64,000 nucleotides of DNA, taken from positions 1,674,001 to 1,738,000 of the forward strand of contig JADJAA010000001.1 in NCBI GenBank assembly GCA_016704485.1. The letters run 5' to 3'. This stretch comes from Flavobacteriales bacterium (lineage in GTDB: Bacteria > Bacteroidota > Bacteroidia > Flavobacteriales_F > PHOS-HE28). The first letter of the stretch is position 1; the number at the start of each line of letters is the position of its first letter. The position numbers were made by a program, and so were the translations under genes. The notes under the pieces are model-generated. The model was not told the origin of the DNA. It searched no databases and saw only the letters and a program-made list of their open reading frames with translations. Below are positions 55,834 to 62,714 of this stretch, piece after piece.

Positions 55834-56079
55834 ATGTCACATTGGGTTTACGCTCTATATTCTGAAAAACATGATAAACTGTACATCGGTGAAAGCGCAG
55901 ATGTAGATGACCGGTTTATCTCGCACAATGAAAAAGCGACCAAAGGTTGGACTTTATCATACAGACCTTGGCGAATTATCTACCGCGAAGAATGTAACGA
56001 TAAGCCTTCAGCATTGATCCGAGAAAAGCAGTTGAAATCAGGTGGTGGTCGTAGATTTTTGCGTTCACTACTTACATAG
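55834..56079 (+). CDS. Small GIY-YIG nuclease, copy 2
   Basis: Identical in sequence to copy 1 (55494-55739): the same 81 residues with VYALYS, LYIGES, the Arg of DVDDRF and the REKQLK helix. It lies 340 bp downstream, after tRNA remnant 1 and an identical hairpin (55801-55824). Perfect identity means a very recent duplication or ongoing gene conversion. It is followed by tRNA remnant 2. Confidence 0.82.
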   Translation: MSHWVYALYSEKHDKLYIGESADVDDRFISHNEKATKGWTLSYRPWRIIYREECNDKPSALIREKQLKSGGGRRFLRSLLT

Positions 56080-56080
56080 A

Positions 56081-56135
56081 TCGTCGGGCTCATATCCGCC
56101 GTACGGCGGACGAGGTTCGAGTCCTACCCCCGCTA
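56081..56135 (+). pseudogene. tRNA-fMet remnant 2
   Basis: Same structure as remnant 1: TCGTCGGGCTCATA, palindrome TCCGCCGTACGGCGGA, then T-arm and acceptor 3' half, ending ..cgcta. After it, ctaagaaacccc starts a decayed third cassette. Confidence 0.85.
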
Positions 56136-56212
56136 CTAAGAAACCCCAGATAATTCGGGAGTTTCAGCATTTAGTAGGGCTCATTGGGTTTACGCTCTTT
56201 ATTCAGAAACGA
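56136..56212 (+). pseudogene. Decayed third GIY-YIG cassette
   Basis: ctaagaaaccccagataattcgggagtttcagcattta.. parallels the hairpin and start of the GIY-YIG gene (..aaacccccgaaatttcgggggtttcagcatttta..), and ..cattgggtttacgctcttt.. matches the first codons of the nuclease. Similarity fades near 56210 and no intact reading frame remains, so this is an old, truncated copy. Confidence 0.7.
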
Positions 56213-56234
56213 ATAGGCCATCATTTGTTGCTTT

Positions 56235-56741
56235 TCATTTTTTCTGACCTTCAGATATGAGACCTTGGTGCAATGCATCGAACGAATCACACCAGCCACC
56301 AATGTGCGAATCTCGCGAGGCGATACTGGCCAAGCCTGTCTGTCTGAACTCCATGCGCGTACCAACATCTACGTCGAATAATTCAACAGTGACCTCCGTG
56401 CTATGGCGCGCTGGATTCACTTCGGCAACGGTCTTCTCCCAATGGTGCGACAAGCGAAGTAGCTCTGGTTCGCGAACGTCCAAGTACGTGCCGTATGTCG
56501 GAAACTCCTCTCCGGATGGCGCTACCATGACCACGCGCCACATGCCGCCTACGTGAACATCAGCCTCTGCATGCGTGGTGTTGAAGGCCGCGCAGCCGAA
56601 CCAATGAACCAGCATGGCCGGGGTTGTCCATGTGTTCCATACCAGTTGCCGTGGGGCGTTGAAGACCCGCGTGATGCGGATCTCGTCCGGAGCTGTAGTG
56701 CTAACGGCGTTTCGCTTGCGTTGGGCGGCGAGGGTATCCAT
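56235..56741 (-). CDS. AHSA1/SRPBCC-family protein
   Basis: A 168-residue cytosolic protein of the START/Bet v1-like SRPBCC superfamily (AHSA1-type subgroup). It has the opening IRITRVFNAPRQLVWNTWTTPAMLVHWFG, the RMEFRQTGLAS region and the end GGWCDSFDALHQGL typical of the group. Such proteins bind hydrophobic ligands or client proteins; no enzyme site is seen. It is the most downstream gene of the minus-strand array. Confidence 0.82.
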   Translation of the reverse strand: MDTLAAQRKRNAVSTTAPDEIRITRVFNAPRQLVWNTWTTPAMLVHWFGCAAFNTTHAEADVHVGGMWRVVMVAPSGEEFPTYGTYLDVREPELLRLSHHWEKTVAEVNPARHSTEVTVELFDVDVGTRMEFRQTGLASIASRDSHIGGWCDSFDALHQGLISEGQKK

Positions 56742-56768
56742 GCACCAAAGTAACGGACCGGGTACGGA

Positions 56769-57152
56769 TCACCGCGAAGCGCGCAGTGCTTGTCGCCTGT
56801 GGTGTATCACATACGCCGCCACAAGTACTGCAACGAACAAAAGCATCGGCGCCCAACCTGAGACCGGATCTCCCACCGCGATGAAGGAGTACATGCCAGT
56901 GACCAGATCGATGAAGAAACCGAAGTAGGTCCACTCCTTCACCCGAGCAGGCACCATGGGCAACAGAATGGCAATGGCCCCTATAAGCTTGATGACCGAG
57001 AGCCATTGGATGAAGTAAATAGGGTAACCCAAATGGTCGTGAAGCATTTCTACAGCTTGCGGGTCCAGCGTGATGCCGCCGATGCTGCTGAAGATCATGA
57101 AGGCGCTGAAGAGGCCGGTGATGATCCAGTAGGTGAGGTCGAGTCGTTTCAT
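56769..57152 (-). CDS. DoxX-like membrane protein
   Basis: A 127-residue inner-membrane protein with four hydrophobic segments (about residues 8-25, 44-65, 70-90, 97-115). The DoxX_2-type pattern YWIITGLFSAFMIFSSIGGI, LGYPIYFIQWLSVIKLIGAIAILLP and LFVAVLVAAYVIHHRRQ is seen. The function of these small proteins is not settled; roles in redox stress or quinone-related processes have been proposed. It lies in the array, 19 nt upstream of an SRPBCC gene on the minus strand. Confidence 0.8.
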   Translation of the reverse strand: MKRLDLTYWIITGLFSAFMIFSSIGGITLDPQAVEMLHDHLGYPIYFIQWLSVIKLIGAIAILLPMVPARVKEWTYFGFFIDLVTGMYSFIAVGDPVSGWAPMLLFVAVLVAAYVIHHRRQALRASR

Positions 57153-57171
57153 GGTCGGTGATAATGGTCGT

Positions 57172-57699
57172 TCAATTCGTTTCAGCTTGCTTCTTCAGAT
57201 CGGCCAGCCCGTTTTCGAAGTCCTTACCGATCATCTTATCCATGTTGATCAAGAGGCTCATCACCTTGCCCATAAAGAGGTTGCGGCTCTCCATGCTCCA
57301 GTTCACTTTTGTGCCCGGGCCTTCAGGAGTGCAACGGAACCACATGTCACAATCGTTCTTGAATGGCTTAATGAAACGCATGTCGATGTTCACTGCGTTC
57401 GAGATCACATCACGCACTTCCATGGACCCTTCTCCGACTTTTCCATTCCCGATCCACGCGTACTTCGCGCCCTTGCCACTTGGAGTTCCGGTGTACTTGC
57501 GTTTCATGTCAGGGTCCTTCTTCTCCCACGGCGACCATGCGCTCCATTTGTGGAAGTCCGTAATATGTGGAAGTATGCGATCGGGCGGCGCGCTTATGAC
57601 GACGCTGCGTTCGTAGCACACAGTGTCGGGCTTTGCACTGGCTGCGATGAGGATGATGACTACGAGAACGGCGAGGCCGATGAGGATATAGATGAGCAT
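57172..57699 (-). CDS. SRPBCC-family protein with N-terminal membrane anchor
   Basis: A 175-residue protein. A hydrophobic N-terminal helix (LIYILIGLAVLVVIILIAA) precedes an SRPBCC domain (YERSVVISAPPDRILPHITDFHKWSAWSPW, KVNWSMESRNLFMGKVMSLLINMD). The VxINAPxxxVxxxxxDxxxWxxWxPW pattern is the polyketide-cyclase/dehydrase-type subgroup. Probably anchored to the inner membrane with a cytoplasmic ligand-binding domain; no substrate can be named. Confidence 0.8.
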   Translation of the reverse strand: MLIYILIGLAVLVVIILIAASAKPDTVCYERSVVISAPPDRILPHITDFHKWSAWSPWEKKDPDMKRKYTGTPSGKGAKYAWIGNGKVGEGSMEVRDVISNAVNIDMRFIKPFKNDCDMWFRCTPEGPGTKVNWSMESRNLFMGKVMSLLINMDKMIGKDFENGLADLKKQAETN

Positions 57700-57725
57700 G
57701 GTCGCAAGGTTGTTTGTTTTCGTTC

Positions 57726-58142
57726 TTATGCAGAGTGCTTGCTCTTAATTCCCGACGCTGTTGTACGAACATTCTTCTTGATCCCCGTCCCCCAACGTTC
57801 TTCCACCTCACTGACTTTCGCTTTCACGATCGTTTTTACCACCGATGCTGGGATCGGCTTCTCCGGCGTGAATTTAACGGTGCCTTTGCTCCGCTCGAAA
57901 TCCTTCAGTTGTTCATCGAATCCTTTGGGTAGGCTCGCATACAGCGCGCAATGCTTCTTCGCGGCTCCCATGTAAACCAGAGGATGGCCGTTGTACTTAA
58001 AGCCAGGAAGACCGTATCCGAAATACTCTTCGCACTTCGGTACAGCAGCGAGGATCTGCTTGCGCAGTTTCTGCAAGGCTTTCGCTTGATCATTGGGCAA
58101 TTGCATCAAGTACTCGTCCGTGTTCTTTGCTGACGGTTTCAT
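57726..58142 (-). CDS. DUF1801-family protein
   Basis: A 138-residue soluble protein of the YdhG/DUF1801 type: NTDEYLMQLPNDQAKALQKLRKQILAAVPKCEEYFGYGLPGFKYNGHPLVYMGAAKKHCALYA and KGTVKFTPEKPIPASVVKTIVKAKVSEVE are family-like (only parts are diagnostic). The function is unknown. The start ATG at 58142 overlaps the stop of the upstream gene by 4 nt (58139-58142), so it is translationally coupled to the preceding SRPBCC gene. Confidence 0.83.
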   Translation of the reverse strand: MKPSAKNTDEYLMQLPNDQAKALQKLRKQILAAVPKCEEYFGYGLPGFKYNGHPLVYMGAAKKHCALYASLPKGFDEQLKDFERSKGTVKFTPEKPIPASVVKTIVKAKVSEVEERWGTGIKKNVRTTASGIKSKHSA

Positions 58143-58603
58143 CCGCGTACAGAATTGAGGAAGGTTGCTAGACGATCGAAGCACTCGCCCCAGCCGCCCT
58201 GATGATCGTTGCGATCATGTTCAGTGGAGAACAGGGCATGTCGCATAGTCATCCTTGTCATGCCCTTCACCTCCTCGAACTCAAGGGTAACCATATTGTC
58301 CACCCAAGGTGCTGGCTGTCCATCATCGCGTGTCCATGTAAAGACCAAGCGATCGAATTCTCTGATCTCGCGATACTCGCCGCGCACCCAATGGTCAGTG
58401 CCGTCCGGGGCACGCATGCAAAAGTTGTACTTTCCGTTCACTCGGAAGTCCTGCTCACATGTGGGCAAAGTGAAATCGTTCGGACCGAACCACCTTACAA
58501 GATGTTTCGGCTTGGTCCATGCAGCAAAGACGAGTTCAACTGGTGCATCGAAAGTGCGCTGTATGGTCAGCGTTCGTTGTTCTTGGTCGTTCATCGTTCT
58601 CAT
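58139..58603 (-). CDS. AHSA1/SRPBCC-family protein
   Basis: A 154-residue AHSA1-type SRPBCC protein: LTIQRTFDAPVELVFAAWTKPKHLVRWFGP, a VRGEYREIREFDRLVFTW strand pair and a GGWGECFDRLATFLN end. It is one of five close relatives in this array, consistent with repeated duplication and divergence. An alternative start at Met4 (58594) is possible. It overlaps the following DUF1801 gene by 4 nt. Confidence 0.83.
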   Translation of the reverse strand: MRTMNDQEQRTLTIQRTFDAPVELVFAAWTKPKHLVRWFGPNDFTLPTCEQDFRVNGKYNFCMRAPDGTDHWVRGEYREIREFDRLVFTWTRDDGQPAPWVDNMVTLEFEEVKGMTRMTMRHALFSTEHDRNDHQGGWGECFDRLATFLNSVRG

Positions 58604-58615
58604 ACCAGGTCCATA

Positions 58616-59026
58616 TCAACTGTTGACAGCGGTTGGATCCATCCAGAATACCTCCCAGATGTGGCCATCCAAGTCATTGAAGCTGCGGCCGTACATGAAC
58701 CCGTGATCCTCTATCGGGCGGCATTCGGTAGCACCTGCAGCAATAGCCTTATCGTAGATCTCGTTCACGGCATCCTTGCTCTCGAAGGAAAGAGCCAGCA
58801 GTACTTCGGTGTGTTTCGTTGCATCGGCGGCAGACTTCCCTTTTGGAAGGAAGCGCGTCATGCTTTTTGGCGTATGCAGCATCGCGTAGATGGTATCACT
58901 GATCACCAATGCGGCCGCATCATCGTTGGTGAATTGGGCATTGAACGAATAGCCGAGCGCTTCAAAGAAAGCTTTCGACTTGGCGAGGTCATTGACCTGC
59001 ATGTTGACGAATATCTGGGTTGGCAT
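58616..59026 (-). CDS. VOC-family (glyoxalase-like) protein
   Basis: A 136-residue vicinal-oxygen-chelate fold protein: MPTQIFVNMQVNDLAKSKAFFEALGYSF is the classic first beta-alpha module, and the second module ends FNDLDGHIWEVFWMDP. A potential metal-binding Glu (IWEV) and a His in KHTEV are seen. Family roles include glyoxalase and dioxygenase reactions and antibiotic resistance, and the substrate is unknown here. ATG at 59026 begins the fold directly; an in-frame start at 59071 does not. Confidence 0.83.
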   Translation of the reverse strand: MPTQIFVNMQVNDLAKSKAFFEALGYSFNAQFTNDDAAALVISDTIYAMLHTPKSMTRFLPKGKSAADATKHTEVLLALSFESKDAVNEIYDKAIAAGATECRPIEDHGFMYGRSFNDLDGHIWEVFWMDPTAVNS

Positions 59027-59071
59027 GTTGTTGGTTGTTTGAATGGTTTCTCTTCGTTTGGCCCGAACCAC

Positions 59072-59512
59072 CTACTGTTTCGCCGCGCAAGTGAACACCC
59101 ACATCACACCGAAGCGATCGATGCAACTTCCGTAGTAATCGCCCCACGGCATTTCCTGCAACGGCATGTCCACCTCGCCTCCATCGGACAATTCCTTGCA
59201 AAGCCTGTCGGTCTCTGTCCGGGTGTCCGGCTACAAGAGGATCTGGACATTATTGCCAATATTCAGTTTGATGCCTAATCGTTCCTCCAGCACATCGGTG
59301 CCTACCAGCTTGTGTCCGCCAAGGATCGGCAACGCAATGTGCATGATGAGATCCTGCTCGGCCTTCGACATTCGGGGTTGTCCTTCCATCGCGGGCATGG
59401 CGGAAAAGCGCACGGGTTCGCCCGTGAAATCCGAGCGAAAAACTTCGCTGTAGAAGGCAAATGCGTCCTCGGTCTTACCGACGAAGTAGAGTTGGGTACT
59501 GGTGCTTGCCAT
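59072..59512 (-). pseudogene. PhnB-like VOC gene interrupted by an in-frame TAG
   Basis: Read on the minus strand from ATG 59512, the frame gives a PhnB-type VOC protein (STQLYFVGKTEDAFAFYSEVF, PILGGHKLVGTDVLEERLGIKLNIGNNVQILL) and then meets TAG at 59231-59233 after 93 codons. The same frame continues for 52 sense codons as a good PhnB-like C-terminus (PDTRTETDRLCKELSDGG, EMPWGDYYGSCIDRFGVMW) to a TAG at 59072-59074. The stop sits where a Glu codon (GAG) is usual, so a single G to T change explains it. The truncated protein is unlikely to fold. Confidence 0.8.
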
Positions 59513-59565
59513 CGGCGTTTTGGTTGTTTGGTTGGTTGTTCGTTGGCTTCTATAAATGTCCGTCT

Positions 59566-59919
59566 TCAGTCGTTGAATGCGCGTTGCATTTCTGCGATGT
59601 CCAGCTTTTTCATCTGCATCATGGACGCCATGGCACGGTTCACCTTGACCTGGTCCTTGCAATTCACAACGAAGGATACCGCCTCATTGAAGGTGAACTG
59701 GGGGCCACCGTTCAGACCTTGAAAGAGTTGTCCGTCCAACTCGAATTCGAGAAAGAGCAGCGAACCGAGCACCTGCCCATTCTCCTTCGCCACATCCTCG
59801 GTGACGAGCAGTTTCCTGCCGATGCGTGAGTTCGGAAAAATGGAAACGTAGTAGTTGGCCGCCTCTTCGGCGTTGCCGTTGAACCAGAGGTTCGGGCTGA
59901 TCTTTTGGATGGTGCTCAT
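59566..59919 (-). CDS. PhnB-like VOC protein with internal deletion
   Basis: A 117-residue protein that starts like the PhnB/3-demethylubiquinone methyltransferase-like VOC family (ISPNLWFNGNAEEAANYYVSIFPNSRIG, LFLEFELDGQLFQGLNGGPQFTFNEAVSFVVNCKDQ). It then jumps directly to the usual C-terminal helix (VKVNRAMASMMQMKKLDIAEMQRAFND). Family members of about 155-160 residues carry between these parts a stretch with a GWLKDKFGLSWQVVP-type motif, which is missing. The reading frame is kept, so this is an in-frame deletion of about 40-45 residues. Function is doubtful. Confidence 0.75.
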   Translation of the reverse strand: MSTIQKISPNLWFNGNAEEAANYYVSIFPNSRIGRKLLVTEDVAKENGQVLGSLLFLEFELDGQLFQGLNGGPQFTFNEAVSFVVNCKDQVKVNRAMASMMQMKKLDIAEMQRAFND

Positions 59920-59981
59920 GGTGAAGGGTGATTTGAATTCGAGGTGATGCTCTTGTTGGTAGTTCTTGTTGGTGGGCTGGT

Positions 59982-60575
59982 TCAGTGTATCGTCTCTCCC
60001 CGCTCAAGCATCCCGACAAAGAGTGCGAGCCGTTTGGCTCGTGTCTCTTCCTTCTTCGCCGTGTGCAGGCGGTGCAGTATCGCGTAGCGGTTGCTTCCAG
60101 ACAAGGTCTTGAAGAAGGCGGCTGCTTTCTTGTTCTTCTTAAGAGCTGATCCCAGATCTGGCGGAACAGTGATCGTTCGTGCGGGTGCGTAAGCTTTGTC
60201 CCATTCACCGTTCGCTTTGGCCTGCTCCACCGCTGCCAGCCCGGCCGGGCGCATCAACTTGGCTTTGATCAGGGCTTGCACTTTTTTCTTGTTGATCTCG
60301 CTCCAAATGCTGCGTGTTTTCCTCGGAAGGAACTTTTGCAAGAACCATTCTTCGTCGAAACTCCGCTTGATGGCATCGATCCAACCATAGCACAAAGCCA
60401 CCTCCAAGGCCTCGGGATACGTGACCGACCGTATACCACTATCCTTCTTAGCTATCTTGATGTAGATGCCCGGCGAGGATCCGCCATGCTTCGCAAGCCA
60501 AGTATCCCAGGCTTGCGCGGTCTCGAACGGCAGGATCGGGCGGTCGTCGGGGATCGGTGGTGCTTGCTTCTTCAT
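59982..60575 (-). CDS. YdeI/OmpD-associated family protein
   Basis: A 197-residue cytosolic protein: ILPFETAQAWDTWLAKHGGSSPGIYIKIAKKDSG, VTYPEALEVALCYGWIDAIKRSFDEEWFLQKFLPRKTRSIWSEINKKKVQALIKAKLM and TVPPDLGSALKKNKKAAAFFKTLSGSNRYAILHRLHTAKKEETRAKRL are the usual YdeI-type blocks (only key strings are quoted here). Family members have been linked to bacteriocin or peptide resistance, but the molecular role is unknown. It is a member of the array. Confidence 0.85.
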   Translation of the reverse strand: MKKQAPPIPDDRPILPFETAQAWDTWLAKHGGSSPGIYIKIAKKDSGIRSVTYPEALEVALCYGWIDAIKRSFDEEWFLQKFLPRKTRSIWSEINKKKVQALIKAKLMRPAGLAAVEQAKANGEWDKAYAPARTITVPPDLGSALKKNKKAAAFFKTLSGSNRYAILHRLHTAKKEETRAKRLALFVGMLERGETIH

Positions 60576-60597
60576 TGCAGGTCTGAATTCGATCGGG

Positions 60598-61359
60598 TCA
60601 CTTCTTCTTGTCCTGTTTGGCCGCGCGTTTGGCGATCAATGGTCGTTTGATGTCACGAAGCACATCCTTTCCCACCCAGCGTTCGGTCGGGTTCCCGCTT
60701 GCAGCGAGTTCCTCGGCCAGTTCCATGGAGGCATCACGCAGGGCCGTGCTCCGCCCTGCGATCCCGCGCAGTGCCCAACTCACCCCCTTCTTCACGAAGT
60801 TGCGCTCGTCGTTGGCTGCGGCGCGGATCAGCGGGAAGCATGCCAGAAATGGCTTGTCATCGCTCTTTTTGTCGTGCAACGCCACACTGGCAAGCAAGGC
60901 AAAAGCAGCGCGCTTCTCGAATTCGGGCTTCCGCTTGGCCCACTGCTTGATCTTGGGGAATGTGTACGGCGTCTTGTCGAATAGCAAGAAGCAGACGGTA
61001 TCCACGATTCCCCAATTGTCGAAATCCTTGCACCAAGCGTCCATTTGTGCGGCGGTCACTTTTGCCGGATCATCGACCATGCAGGCCACAATGCGGGCTT
61101 CGTACCACCCCGTTTTCCACAAAGCCAGGGCGAATTCATGATTCTTTCCAATGCTCTTGGCCACCTTCTGAATGTCGCGCATCATCACGCCATATGCCTT
61201 CTTGGTCACCACTCCGTAGCGCGGTTCCATTTCCTCGCGCACCTTCTTGCTGCTCCAGCGCTGCAATTCGGCCAAGACCGCGTCTACATCGGTCGCGTCA
61301 TTTCGCTTCCCGGTATTGCGGTCGATCACTTCAGTTTGTGAGGTGCGCTTGGTCGCCAT
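60598..61359 (-). CDS. DNA alkylation repair-like (AlkD-type HEAT) protein
   Basis: A 253-residue alpha-helical protein of the AlkD/DNA-alkylation-repair HEAT-repeat family: EMEPRYGVVTKKAYGVMMRDIQKVAKSIGKNHEFALALWKTGWYEARIVACMVDDP, DNWGIVDTVC, FEKRAAFALLASVAL and NFVKKGVSWALRGIAGR blocks are recognisable. AlkD-type enzymes release N3- and N7-alkylpurines from DNA without base flipping. A strongly basic Lys-rich end (AKRAAKQDKKK) may aid DNA binding. The active residues known from Bacillus AlkD cannot be fully checked by eye, so activity is inferred. Confidence 0.82.
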   Translation of the reverse strand: MATKRTSQTEVIDRNTGKRNDATDVDAVLAELQRWSSKKVREEMEPRYGVVTKKAYGVMMRDIQKVAKSIGKNHEFALALWKTGWYEARIVACMVDDPAKVTAAQMDAWCKDFDNWGIVDTVCFLLFDKTPYTFPKIKQWAKRKPEFEKRAAFALLASVALHDKKSDDKPFLACFPLIRAAANDERNFVKKGVSWALRGIAGRSTALRDASMELAEELAASGNPTERWVGKDVLRDIKRPLIAKRAAKQDKKK

Positions 61360-61365
61360 TACATA

Positions 61366-61827
61366 TCAGCTTATCACCCAATTCAACTCCGTACGATACT
61401 CCTTCGGATCCTTCACCTCTTCCGGGTTGTTCAAGTAGCTTTCCCAGAAACGACCGGTCTCCGCAAGTTTCCTGTCGCGCACCCAAGTTTGTAATTCGGT
61501 CCACGCTTCACCCATCTTTTCATATGGGCCTTGGTAGACTGAACGAATGACCTTCTCTCCCGGCAACATGCCACTTACCACACGTCCGACCGGTTTGAAC
61601 GTTTCCTTCACAGGGAATCCCAATTCGAAATCGAACGTATCCGATGGTCGCCTGTGGTGATAGGAAAACATCGGTCCGTCCGGCTCGAGGTTTTGATCCT
61701 TCAAGACCTTCAAGATCTCTTGTATCGCAGGATCCATATACTTCGGCATATCGCGGCCTGGAATAACGAGATGGATAACGGCAGTGCGCTGTTCCGTGGT
61801 GGTAATGTTCTCGGGTGTGGTAATCAT
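61366..61827 (-). CDS. GyrI-like effector-binding domain protein
   Basis: A 153-residue protein of the GyrI-like/SOUL small-molecule-binding type: AVIHLVIPGRDMPKYMDPAIQEILKVLKDQNLEPDGPMFSYHHRR, a DFELGFPVKE strand, SGMLPGEKVIRSVYQGPYEKMGEAWTELQTWV and ESYLNNPEEV are characteristic. It has no DNA-binding domain, so it is not an MerR/AraC regulator itself. Such stand-alone proteins may bind or detoxify ligands. ATG at 61827 avoids overlap with the upstream gene; an in-frame ATG at 61854 would overlap its stop by 19 nt. Confidence 0.83.
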   Translation of the reverse strand: MITTPENITTTEQRTAVIHLVIPGRDMPKYMDPAIQEILKVLKDQNLEPDGPMFSYHHRRPSDTFDFELGFPVKETFKPVGRVVSGMLPGEKVIRSVYQGPYEKMGEAWTELQTWVRDRKLAETGRFWESYLNNPEEVKDPKEYRTELNWVIS

Positions 61828-61835
61828 GGAATTGT

Positions 61836-62228
61836 TCAGATAAGCGCGATCCATGCTCTGATCAACGCGGTGAGTTCTTTCTGTTTCGCTTCAATATCAT
61901 TCGTCGAGAAGAATGTGATCATTCCTCTATCGGCACCGAGCCATTTGATCATGCCCGAAGGATCCGTCATGTTCGCCTTCACATCTGTCCCTTTCACCTT
62001 CGCTCCGGCGTGTAGGATGATCGTGGCCTCCTTCACTTGCTTCGGACCATTCAGTGTGGCGAACCATTCTGTGGTGCGAAAACTGGCAGCGTTCCATTTC
62101 ACGCCTTCCTCGATCGACTTGTCCGCACCAAGGATGATCTTGCGCAAGGCATCGATCTCCCTCCGGAGCGGATGCTTGTTGGCATCGAGTAATTCAGTAA
62201 CGGCAAGGTCTAAGCGTGGTTCAGCCAT
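61836..62228 (-). CDS. DUF1801-family protein
   Basis: A 130-residue soluble protein of the DUF1801 type: LRREIDALRKIILGADKSIEEGVKWNAASFRTTEWFATLNGPKQVKEATIILHAGAKVKG and SGMIKWLGADRGMITFFSTNDIEAKQKELTALIRAWI are family-like. It is a distant paralogue of the protein at 57726-58142. The function is unknown. It starts 3 nt after the upstream SRPBCC stop, so it is likely co-translated. Confidence 0.82.
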   Translation of the reverse strand: MAEPRLDLAVTELLDANKHPLRREIDALRKIILGADKSIEEGVKWNAASFRTTEWFATLNGPKQVKEATIILHAGAKVKGTDVKANMTDPSGMIKWLGADRGMITFFSTNDIEAKQKELTALIRAWIALI

Positions 62229-62231
62229 GTC

Positions 62232-62714
62232 TCAATGCTGTTGGGCGAGGTAGTGATCGAGGCGTTGGTAACCGAACTCCATTTCGCTCTCCATCGGGAC
62301 AGCCAGCACTCCATCCCGCGCAGCTTTCGACTCGTACTGCACGGTGAGCGTCATCAGCGTCTGCTTGCCTTGGTCAGAGAGTTCAAGTGTACTTACGGCT
62401 TCTCCAGGGTACCATGCCTGGTCGAACTTCTCTGTGCTCACGATGCGTTCAGGGCGCTTCACCTCCTTGTATTCACCACCCATGCCCATTTCATCACCGG
62501 CGTCGTTCGTCCAGACCCATCGATAACGCCCACCGACACGTAGGTCGATCTCGCAGGTGCTGAGTGTCCAGCCCGGAGCGCCGTGGAACCACTGCTTCAT
62601 CATTTCGGCTTTGCTCATCGCATCGAAAACGAGCGCACGGGGCGCGTTGAAGGAGCGTGTGATGACGATCTCGCGATCACCCATGGAGGAAAATTGGACT
62701 TTGTTGCTCATCAA
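62232..62714 (-). CDS. AHSA1/SRPBCC-family protein
   Basis: A 160-residue AHSA1-type SRPBCC protein: VITRSFNAPRALVFDAMSKAEMMKQWFHGAPGW, EIDLRVGGRYRWVW, GGEYKEVKRPERIVSTEKFD and an EFGYQRLDHYLAQ end. Its start overlaps the stop of the next upstream SRPBCC gene by 4 nt (62711-62714), a sign of tight coupling. Confidence 0.84.
   Translation of the reverse strand: MMSNKVQFSSMGDREIVITRSFNAPRALVFDAMSKAEMMKQWFHGAPGWTLSTCEIDLRVGGRYRWVWTNDAGDEMGMGGEYKEVKRPERIVSTEKFDQAWYPGEAVSTLELSDQGKQTLMTLTVQYESKAARDGVLAVPMESEMEFGYQRLDHYLAQQH

Larger units (their letters stand above)
55433..56112. repeat. Two identical 340-bp tandem units
   Basis: The units 55433-55772 and 55773-56112 are identical in everything I compared. 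Each unit holds, in order: the tRNA T-arm and acceptor 3' half (aggttcgagtcctaccccc...), a 24-nt palindromic hairpin (AAACCCCCGAAA/TTTCGGGGGTTT), a GIY-YIG nuclease gene, a 14-nt piece of the tRNA anticodon arm (tcgtcgggctcata), and the 16-nt palindrome TCCGCCGTACGGCGGA plus CG. The first unit begins inside the real tRNA-fMet. A decayed third start follows at 56113. Confidence 0.93.

Noticed and set aside
57133..57975. 280-residue plus-strand reading frame over 57133-57975
   Set aside because: Antisense to three clearly recognisable minus-strand genes and without any family features.
58202..59278. 358-residue plus-strand reading frame over 58202-59278
   Set aside because: Antisense to an SRPBCC gene, a VOC gene and the PhnB-like pseudogene; a result of low stop frequency in GC-rich sequence.
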